The notes below the pieces were generated by a model. It was not told the DNA's origin. It saw only the letters and a list, made by a program, of their open reading frames with translations, and ran no database searches. From Pholis gunnellus (lineage: Eukaryota; Chordata; Actinopteri; Perciformes; Pholidae), in NCBI GenBank assembly GCA_910591455.2, contig OU342806.1, positions 22,138,535 to 22,202,534 on the forward strand: DNA of 64,000 nt. Direction: 5' to 3'. The number at the start of each line of letters is the position of its first letter. The first letter of the stretch is position 1. Below, piece after piece: positions 63,701 through 64,000 of the stretch. A program made the position numbers and the translations under genes.

Positions 63701-63993
63701 CGGTACAGACCTCCGATACACTGCCTCAGCCGGTCTTTCTCCAGCAGCAGCTTGTGGAGACGCTCCAGGGACAGCGCCTCCACGCGGGCGATGACCGTGT
63801 CGAAGCGGTACATGCGGTCCAGCATGAAGGCGCACTTTGAGCAGGCGAACTCCCCGCGGCCGTCCCGGTTCAGCTCGTGGCCCAGGGCGTGAGACAGCAG
63901 CACCTGCAGGTTGAGCTTGGCCGCCGGGTGGAAAATCCATCGGCGCTGGTTGCCGCAGAGCTCGCGGGCGCAGATCCTGCACGCCTCCTTCAT
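35476..63993 (-). CDS. pde4dip: pde4dip (myomegalin), 35-exon gene model, EB1-binding long form
   Basis: Scaffold protein of the centrosome and cis-Golgi, related to CDK5RAP2 and Drosophila centrosomin. In mammals it anchors PDE4D and PKA and recruits gamma-tubulin complexes, AKAP450 and EB1. I joined 35 minus-strand exons by GT donors, AG acceptors and matching phases; the chain gives about 2,360 residues, close to the mammalian long form. Layout: Cys-rich N-terminal domain (residues 1-100), acidic/His-rich linker with an SKLP motif (344-347), long coiled coils (about 400-1000), acidic region (about 1110-1160), the GYETCGRSE block (about 1280), coiled coil plus IDYYMGQSF block (about 1520), low-complexity Ser/Pro region (1600-1850), coiled coils (1860-2050) and a C-terminal MFWRAALP block (about 2236). 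The CM1 domain is absent from this form. The start is the ATG at 63993 (A at -3), since the mammalian EB1-binding form begins at the same place. Exon borders were found by eye and need transcript data. Confidence 0.93.
35793..35839 (-). CDS. pde4dip: pde4dip exon 34: short C-terminal exon
   Basis: 47 nt, phase 1 start, phase 0 end, residues 2295-2310, LSRTRDVLRKAKTNLQ. Human has LTRTHDVLKKARTNLE. Acceptor GTTTACAG, donor CAG|GTGAGT. Confidence 0.93.
36239..36377 (-). CDS. pde4dip: pde4dip exon 33: C-terminal coiled coil
   Basis: 139 nt, phase 0 start, phase 1 end, residues 2249-2294. LREEVVSLRLKLSEHEQALK and TKDSMEHFIVNQ; human has LLELRTKVSKQERLLQ and KESMEQFIVSQ. The acceptor is a (GT)n tract ending TTTACAG. 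Donor CAAC|GTGAGT. Intron 33 (35840-36238, 399 bp) has a (CA)n run at 35850-35884. Confidence 0.94.
36790..36921 (-). CDS. pde4dip: pde4dip exon 32: MFWRAALP block
   Basis: 132 nt, phase 0, residues 2205-2248. SELLSDTKTLREILEEAGDL then LRMFWRAALPNHEEAKQ; human has ASLLTMFWRAALPSTHIP. This block is diagnostic of the myomegalin/CDK5RAP2 C-terminus. Donor CAG|GTCTGA, acceptor GTCTCAG. Intron 32 (36378-36789, 412 bp) holds (CA)n at 36384-36417 and nothing else recognised. Confidence 0.95.
36922..38225 (-). other. pde4dip intron 31
   Basis: About 1.3 kb of AT-rich sequence. No exon, recognised repeat or RNA gene seen. Confidence 0.6.
38226..38413 (-). CDS. pde4dip: pde4dip exon 31: DGSFANRHG block
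   Basis: 188 nt, phase 1 start, phase 0 end, residues 2142-2204. APDGSFANRHGSHAVGHVDD and FKALQQQILEGSALLRKME match human ATDGSFANKHGRHVIGHIDD and YSALRQQIAEGKLLVKKI. Donor CAG|GTGAGA, acceptor CCTGCAG. Confidence 0.95.
38653..38788 (-). CDS. pde4dip: pde4dip exon 30
   Basis: 136 nt, phase 0 start, phase 1 end, residues 2097-2141. PSTDGKLPPTENVPSPPVRD then TGLISPSSP; human has SAVSPPVRDVGMNSPALVFP. Acceptor CTTTGCAG was chosen because it alone gives the right frame; the intron before it is only 93 bp. Donor CAAG|GTGAGA. Confidence 0.85.
38882..39063 (-). CDS. pde4dip: pde4dip exon 29: truncated second CM2-like segment
   Basis: 182 nt, phase 1 start, phase 0 end at GGG|GTAAAG, residues 2036-2096. 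It keeps LDPRELHLQLEQQLSGQ, matching only the end of the human block (NNCLRLQLQQQLESG). The preceding human HLVAEVRALRGQLEQSI part has no counterpart, although intron 28 is only 120 bp. An upstream donor AACG|GTCAGT at 38927-38928 would shorten the exon but breaks the phase with exon 30. Confidence 0.8.
39184..39308 (-). CDS. pde4dip: pde4dip exon 28: coiled coil
   Basis: 125 nt, phase 2 start, phase 1 end, residues 1994-2035. RLQHEVSVLQQQLCESRSLV and HSLQCELQVYHRVCG match human RLQHKLVLLQQQCEEKQQLF and ESLQSELQIYEALYG. Donor GCAG|GTAAGA. Confidence 0.93.
39805..39961 (-). CDS. pde4dip: pde4dip exon 27: coiled coil
   Basis: 157 nt, phase 1 start, phase 2 end, residues 1942-1993, EGSKEAEQLRGAELEAERWA through QDRQKNQEAIN. 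Shorter than the mammalian stretch between the SQG and LQHKL blocks. Acceptor CCTGCAG, donor CAACAG|GTGTGT. Intron 27 (39309-39804, 496 bp) holds nothing recognised. Confidence 0.85.
40391..40510 (-). CDS. pde4dip: pde4dip exon 26: coiled coil
   Basis: 120 nt, phase 1 in and out, residues 1902-1941. APTNIYIQGLESVGQLSSEI then RLLKEENVSLQNQLKQATR; human has SNFYSQGLESIPQLCNENRV. Donor AGAG|GTACAG, acceptor TCTCCAG. Intron 26 (39962-40390, 429 bp) carries a short CA run at 40216-40233. Confidence 0.93.
40776..40817. repeat. (GT)n microsatellite abutting pde4dip exon 25 donor
   Basis: About 21 units; on the transcript strand CA repeats begin directly after the donor. Confidence 0.95.
40820..40951 (-). 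CDS. pde4dip: pde4dip exon 25: CM2-like coiled coil, copy 1
   Basis: 132 nt, phase 1 in and out, residues 1858-1901. SDLMKEHLREIRSLRQRLED then SIQTNDRLRQQLEERL; human reads ADLLEEHLGEIRNLRQRLEE. This resembles the CM2-type motif of CDK5RAP2. The donor GTAACACACAC runs directly into a (CA)n repeat (40776-40817). Intron 25 (40511-40819) is 309 bp and otherwise empty. Confidence 0.95.
41175..41456 (-). CDS. pde4dip: pde4dip exon 24: disordered, DLSSGSSGYQ block
   Basis: 282 nt, phase 1 in and out, residues 1764-1857. FSTPQSKPLPGFPFAHQQPD, then SSALWDMSYGSRPVRLGADL and SSGSSGYQSGASNT. Human has GKWDVMRPQKGSVSGDLSSG SSVYQ. Acceptor TCTTCAG, donor ACAG|GTAGAC. Confidence 0.92.
41457..42264 (-). 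other. pde4dip intron 23
   Basis: About 0.8 kb. Contains a short (GA)n at 41744-41761 and no recognised repeat or coding sequence. Confidence 0.6.
42265..42474 (-). CDS. pde4dip: pde4dip exon 23: AEAHQELQMLQRQLG block
   Basis: 210 nt, phase 1 in and out, residues 1694-1763. Begins APASVFTSAPFHPPPFSSSF and ends GFSLAEAHQELQMLQRQLGG NE. Human has FLPFSPTGPL and VSLAEAQQELQMLQKQLGES. The correct frame is not the longest open one here: other frames run through the same pyrimidine-rich stretch. Donor AGA|GTGCGT is weaker than the others. Confidence 0.88.
42638..42787 (-). CDS. pde4dip: pde4dip exon 22: Ser/Pro/His-rich low complexity
   Basis: 150 nt, phase 1 in and out, residues 1644-1693, DCHSHSGPVSHHASVPPSVT through SPPHKPADVQGQT. 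Weak conservation; position and phase fit the disordered Ser-rich region of mammals (HSDSIHHSSHS). Acceptor ATTTCCAG, donor ACAG|GTAGGA. Confidence 0.75.
43110..43369 (-). CDS. pde4dip: pde4dip exon 21: Ser-rich ALSD block
   Basis: 260 nt, phase 2 start, phase 1 end, residues 1557-1643. LSKELQQKDKVIESLRTKLN, a HHHH run, then PSSSHALSDTTDQSDRNSYV and DPCSDVDAASE. Human reads RLSRELQEKEKVIEVLQAKL, PSSSHALSDSH and EACSDMDIVSE. Acceptor GTTACAG, donor CAG|GTGAGA. It is the acceptor exon for both the long form and the candidate short form. Intron 21 (42788-43109, 322 bp) is otherwise empty. Confidence 0.95.
44721..44884 (-). CDS. pde4dip: pde4dip alternative first coding exon (short C-terminal form)
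   Basis: Open frame reading MAPLWKAMLSKSSPLYRDSL, FSFSLWEWKAQERELLLLKK and LTDRERRALLTQLE, ending AA|GTAAGA (phase 2). Joined to exon 21, which starts in phase 2, it gives TQLEKLSKELQQKDKVIE in frame. The second half looks like coiled coil. Starts could be the ATG at 44884 or at 44863 (G at -3). The frame stays open upstream to 45040, where TGA TAA (in order TAA then TGA) closes it, so this is either a first exon with UTR or, less likely, an internal exon with a weak acceptor. A TATAAA on the minus strand near 46142 is a possible distant promoter. It would make a protein of about 860 residues with only the C-terminal half. The protein composition, strong donor and exact phase match are the evidence; no transcript was available. 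Confidence 0.65.
45797..45832. repeat. (CAG/CAA)n trinucleotide run
   Basis: Interrupted CAG/CAA triplets in pde4dip intron 20; not part of a supported exon. Confidence 0.85.
48540..48760. promoter_or_regulatory. Candidate conserved non-coding element in pde4dip intron 20
   Basis: High-complexity stretch without repeats or coding signal. It has several homeobox-type ATTA/TAATTA cores (AATAATTAAAG, GTATTAATTGACC, TTCATTACTTT), a GATAAG site and near-symmetric AGAAGGTAATGAA...TTCATTACTTTCCTTCT segments. Inference only; needs cross-species alignment. Confidence 0.3.
49431..49479 (-). CDS. pde4dip: pde4dip exon 20: short exon
   Basis: 49 nt, phase 1 start, phase 2 end, residues 1541-1556, DHPEDPDEKTELLAI. 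It corresponds to human DHKSEKDQAGLEPLAL. Donor CCG|GTCAGT. It is too short for ORF tracking on its own, but phases on both sides fit. Confidence 0.85.
49585..49820 (-). CDS. pde4dip: pde4dip exon 19: IDYYMGQSF block
   Basis: 236 nt, phase 2 start, phase 1 end, residues 1462-1540. KFDTLIQAQARELSHLRQRL, REGRGVCNILTQH and FEELLRANDIDYYMGQSFRD are nearly the same as human (ARELSYLRQKIREGRGICYL, FEDLLRSNDIDYYLGQSFRE). This block is shared with CDK5RAP2. Donor GGAC|GTGAGT, acceptor CCGTAG. Confidence 0.96.
49821..50940 (-). other. pde4dip intron 18
   Basis: About 1.1 kb. A retroposon-like 3' tail lies at 50279-50345. The rest is AT-rich with no open frame of note. Confidence 0.6.
50279..50345 (+). 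mobile_element. LINE/SINE 3' tail with (TAATG)n
   Basis: GGATAAAAGCGTCTGCTAAA followed by TGACTGTAATG and five to six TAATG units is the conserved 3' tail shared by many fish tRNA-derived SINEs and their partner LINEs. Only the tail is recognised; a 5' tRNA-like part was not found upstream in 49.9-50.27 kb. The poly-pentamer end implies plus orientation. Confidence 0.7.
50941..51430 (-). CDS. pde4dip: pde4dip exon 18: Ser/Gly linker and coiled coil
   Basis: 490 nt, phase 1 start, phase 2 end, residues 1299-1461. It opens EFDDLEMCTSLDCGSQWW, passes a Ser/Gly-rich run (SSSSGGGGD), then a coiled coil (LVEDLRSQLSRSQGVIRGLQ SRLRSLS), EEDEGWQSSDGG and ends EDIKSATWPG. Human has VIQNLKSRVRSLSVTSD, DEDEGWLSDG and ELRSASWPG. 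Reading past the donor (GG|GTGAGT) meets a stop immediately. Confidence 0.95.
51745..51861 (-). CDS. pde4dip: pde4dip exon 17: GYETCGRSE block
   Basis: 117 nt, phase 1 start and end, residues 1260-1298. SKQIQVDLQDMGYETCGRSE followed by NEAERED is one residue different from the human protein as I remember it, the strongest identity in the gene after the N-terminus. In mammals this block begins the single Olduvai (DUF1220)-related domain of PDE4DIP; that link is from memory. Donor CCAG|GTACGT, acceptor TCTGCAG. The 314-bp intron 17 downstream is A/T-rich and otherwise empty. Confidence 0.95.
52064..52241 (-). CDS. pde4dip: pde4dip exon 16: coiled coil
   Basis: 178 nt, phase 0 start, phase 1 end, residues 1201-1259. 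The core KELQERLMVSEATVHAQAEQ matches human QDLQEKLLLSEATVFAQANE. Donor CTCA|GTGAGT, acceptor GTCCAG. Confidence 0.92.
52360..52663 (-). CDS. pde4dip: pde4dip exon 15: acidic region
   Basis: 304 nt, phase 2 start, phase 0 end, residues 1099-1200. It begins KALFSLQAENGGLRHQLREG (human NTMLSLCLENAELKEQMGEA), then runs into a strongly acidic tract with EEDKEEEEEELDV and TEEDEEEEESSEMWDVWD. Donor CAG|GTAAGG is followed by a poly-C run on the plus strand (52347-52355). In mammals a LKNAHNIINLLKEQL coiled coil follows; it is absent between this exon and the next (intron 118 bp). Confidence 0.9.
52735..52779. repeat. (TG)n microsatellite in pde4dip intron 14
   Basis: Uninterrupted TG/CA dinucleotide run of about 22 units in the short intron between exons 14 and 15. 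Confidence 0.95.
52912..53078 (-). CDS. pde4dip: pde4dip exon 14: coiled coil
   Basis: 167 nt, phase 0 start, phase 2 end, residues 1044-1098. It ends LGELKAQLEKAGFSSLSQMR, nearly identical to human LKELKAQIEEAGFSSVSHIR. Donor AG|GTAAGA. Reading past the donor meets a stop at once. Confidence 0.93.
53763..53875 (-). CDS. pde4dip: pde4dip exon 13: acidic linker
   Basis: 113 nt; one base carried from exon 12 completes GAG, giving ELSSEDEDEADDDLNSECTE then SVDEEESKLRVQ, residues 1006-1043, phase 0 at donor AAG|GTATGA. Human has GDDTEDTSTEFTDSIEEE at this place. The acceptor CGTGTAG is acceptable. Intron 13 (53079-53762, 684 bp) holds an A/T run (53717-53730) and nothing else recognised. Confidence 0.86.
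55958..55975. repeat. Poly-C run, 18 bases
   Basis: Homopolymer in pde4dip intron 12; G-rich on the transcribed minus strand. Its length is prone to sequencing error. Confidence 0.9.
56117..56495 (+). mobile_element. MITE-type non-autonomous DNA transposon, fish family
   Basis: Terminal inverted repeats AAAGGACCAGTGTGTAGG (left) and CCTACACATTGGACCTTT (right) bound about 375 bp with no open frame. The interior (GGTTGCAGATTGCAACCAAC, GGGCTACTGTAGAAACATGG, CAACATGGCGGACTCC) is a sequence I recognise as a frequent interspersed repeat in perciform genomes. A TTTAAA/TTTAAA pair at the ends may be the target duplication or part of the TIR. It sits in pde4dip intron 12. Confidence 0.8.
56848..57013 (-). 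CDS. pde4dip: pde4dip exon 12: coiled coil end
   Basis: 166 nt, residues 951-1005 plus one base (phase 1). DFQRQMVEPSGLPLLERLTQ matches human DLQMQLVDPEDIPAMERLTQ. The C-terminal half (GTPARGPILGRDRPNGRQPE) is not coiled coil. Donor is GGAG|GTGGGC; reading on gives a stop after 11 more codons, so a splice is required. In mammals the sequence continues into a very conserved LMLEGLVDERSRLNEAL block, which I cannot find here. Confidence 0.87.
57246..57287. repeat. Perfect 19-bp inverted repeat with GGAA loop
   Basis: Inside pde4dip intron 11 (57014-57401, 388 bp). Arms at 57246-57264 and 57269-57287 are exact reverse complements around the loop GGAA. The arms contain ACCCAGTTTAAAG. It is too short for a normal pre-miRNA. 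The rest of the intron has a CA/CG-interrupted microsatellite at 57018-57050. Confidence 0.9.
57402..57656 (-). CDS. pde4dip: pde4dip exon 11: coiled coil
   Basis: 255 nt, phase 0, residues 866-950, DSAGRLGEVMTEQTGRLQEL through LSRTLHVKEEIIR. The last part aligns with human MESLTRNIQIKEDLIK. Acceptor CCCTCCAG, donor AGG|GTCAGT. It is shorter than the mammalian counterpart, which carries an extra Ser/Thr-rich insert here. Confidence 0.9.
57735..57929 (-). CDS. pde4dip: pde4dip exon 10: coiled coil
   Basis: 195 nt, phase 0, residues 801-865. It contains LKVRLQLKDRLFQEVLADRT and ends LLRTISSRDQYIQ at CAG|GTAGAG. Human has LCQRLQRKERMLQDLLSDRN. It is separated from exon 11 by only 78 bp that stay open in frame. 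Confidence 0.92.
58281..58460 (-). CDS. pde4dip: pde4dip exon 9: coiled coil
   Basis: 180 nt, phase 0, residues 741-800, SLEVLVRGKALHLEQVCDAW through LQAALHARTQEAQ. Human has SMESLLRAKGLEVEQL and IIQQLQTSLHDRNKEVE. The acceptor is a (TG)n tract followed by TCAG. The 351-bp intron 9 downstream (57930-58280) holds nothing recognisable. Confidence 0.91.
58558..58695 (-). CDS. pde4dip: pde4dip exon 8: coiled coil
   Basis: 138 nt, phase 0, residues 695-740, RAVDDKFRSVEEKEEETRRL, then LREKERDLERQRCVLSNNEE. This is one of the best conserved parts of the rod; human reads AIDEKFSALEEKEKELRQL. Donor ACT|GTGAGA with CA-rich sequence downstream. The 320-bp intron 7 upstream holds nothing distinctive. 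Confidence 0.92.
59016..59111 (-). CDS. pde4dip: pde4dip exon 7: coiled coil
   Basis: 96 nt, phase 0, residues 663-694, NYCELLEDPKEKRDSLLHKL then RQRIRERDRALE. Human has REL(L) then LEKLRQRIHDKAVALE. The donor GTAAAC is followed at once by CA repeats. The 487-bp intron 6 upstream (59112-59598) holds a (GT)n tract at 59184-59246 and nothing else recognisable. Confidence 0.88.
59184..59246. repeat. (GT)n microsatellite in pde4dip intron 6
   Basis: About 31 pure units between exons 6 and 7. Confidence 0.95.
59599..59757 (-). CDS. pde4dip: pde4dip exon 6: coiled coil
   Basis: 159 nt, phase 0, residues 610-662, DLQLALETARSALQEREEQR through RTSLLTKEQLVE. Very Glu/Arg-rich. Aligns with human ELRKALQQLQEEL through SLSHKEQLLQE. 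Donor GAG|GTCAGA; the acceptor ATGTTCAG follows a short CA/TG run. Confidence 0.9.
59931..60140 (-). CDS. pde4dip: pde4dip exon 5: coiled coil
   Basis: 210 nt, phase 0, residues 540-609. It contains EVLALQASLFRAQLELQAGQ, matching human VALLDLQSALFCSQLEIQ, and ends RRETERHNQ at donor CAG|GTGAGA. Acceptor ACCTGCAG. Confidence 0.9.
60372..60467 (-). CDS. pde4dip: pde4dip exon 4: coiled coil with tandem acceptor
   Basis: 96 nt (or 93), phase 0, residues 508-539, reading AAELYRVIEEQNKMLCSLKE after an optional Gln. Human has ELYQVIEGQNDTMAKLRE. The acceptor is a GAGCAG tandem (NAGNAG type), so use of the second AG at 60465-60466 removes one Gln. A (CA)n repeat lies immediately upstream in transcript direction. 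Confidence 0.87.
60625..60744 (-). CDS. pde4dip: pde4dip exon 3: coiled coil
   Basis: 120 nt, phase 0, residues 468-507, beginning KLQERLGEMELELRSAQEEA. Mammalian myomegalin has KLNEMSYELKCAQESSQ here. Its acceptor is formed directly by a (GT)n tract ending GTAG, so the dinucleotide repeat at 60746-60799 serves as the pyrimidine tract. Confidence 0.88.
60746..60799. repeat. (CA)n microsatellite at pde4dip exon 3 acceptor
   Basis: About 26 units with one CG; on the transcript strand it is (TG)n running straight into the TAG acceptor. Confidence 0.95.
60906..61043 (-). CDS. pde4dip: pde4dip exon 2: coiled coil
   Basis: 138 nt, phase 0 at both ends, residues 422-467. It reads RLIDEQESQLSQYESD and ends KIRESETRNQ at donor CAG|GTACGA. 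Acceptor is CTTTCAG. Heptad-like, charged, and equivalent to the mammalian segment just before the KLNEMSYEL block. Confidence 0.88.
61044..62730 (-). other. pde4dip intron 1
   Basis: Intron of about 1.7 kb between exons 1 and 2. It holds a short (AC)n tract near 61085-61101 and no open frame resembling the protein. The stretch 61560-62130 is moderately complex (for example 61735-61800 and 61960-62050) without a recognisable repeat or RNA gene. I see nothing else in it. Confidence 0.6.
62731..63993 (-). CDS. pde4dip: pde4dip exon 1: Cys-rich N-terminal domain and EB1-binding linker
   Basis: This exon encodes residues 1-421, phase 0 at the donor (CAG|GTAGAC). It opens MKEACRICARELCGNQRRW, almost identical to the start of mammalian EB1-binding myomegalin. 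Cysteine pairs at C5/C8 and C51/C54 frame a treble-clef-like module that ends in a helix (CSKCAFMLDRMYRFDTVIAR). Next come a His-rich run (165-175), a CRGC pair with the LRVADSDYEA block (191-206), and an S-K-L-P motif at 344-347 in basic surroundings. That matches the S-x-I/L-P class that binds the EB1 C-terminus, where human has SRLP. The exon is unusually long for this gene and GC-rich. The window ends 7 bases upstream of the ATG, so 5' UTR and promoter are not visible; the frame stays open to the edge, so an upstream coding exon cannot be excluded. Confidence 0.93.
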
Positions 63994-64000
63994 CTTCACC

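Noticed and set aside
62731..63993. Presence of the CM1 gamma-tubulin complex domain
   Set aside because: No CM1-type sequence found in exon 1 or elsewhere in the window; this N-terminus is the alternative EB1-binding one.

Overview
The window reads as nuclear DNA of a ray-finned fish, most likely a percomorph teleost. The evidence is short GT-AG exons in compact introns, very dense (CA)n/(TG)n microsatellites, copies of interspersed repeats I know from fish genomes, and exons of two vertebrate genes. Both genes lie on the minus strand, so transcription runs from right to left. Family and homologue assignments come from reading translated exons and remembered vertebrate proteins; no database search was run.

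Right part (about 35.5-64 kb): almost the whole 3' portion of pde4dip (myomegalin), the centrosome/Golgi scaffold paralogous to CDK5RAP2. I could place 35 coding exons with mutually compatible splice phases, stitching to about 2,360 codons. They start at an ATG at 63993, which opens the EB1-binding long form: a Cys-rich N-terminal domain and an S-x-L-P motif. They end in a short C-terminal exon near 35.5 kb. The CM1 (gamma-tubulin complex) exons of the other long form are not here and would lie beyond the right edge. A candidate alternative first exon lies in the 6-kb intron 20 (44721-44884) and joins exon 21 in frame. Several segments I remember as conserved in tetrapod myomegalin appear to be missing from the chain.

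Middle (about 29.4-35.5 kb): probable pde4dip 3' UTR and intergenic DNA, then a CpG-rich stretch (about 29.4-30.5 kb) that is the probable promoter of the next gene.

Left part (1-29.6 kb): the first two coding exons of a MAST-family serine/threonine kinase, best match mast2, at 29547-29621 and 497-647. They are separated by an intron of about 28.9 kb holding microsatellites, MITE-type repeats, homopolymer runs and several complex, homeobox-site-rich stretches that may be conserved enhancers. The kinase, DUF1908 and PDZ exons lie beyond the left edge.

Both genes have links to microtubules: myomegalin organises microtubule nucleation and EB1-dependent growth, and MAST kinases are microtubule-associated. 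I see no sign that this neighbourhood is more than tandem placement. There is no bacterial, viral or CRISPR-like system. The points most worth a second look are the ZAD-like N-terminal domain of myomegalin, the apparent losses of conserved segments, the alternative first exon, a 78-nt in-frame intron, dinucleotide repeats abutting many splice sites, and a perfect 19-bp intronic hairpin.
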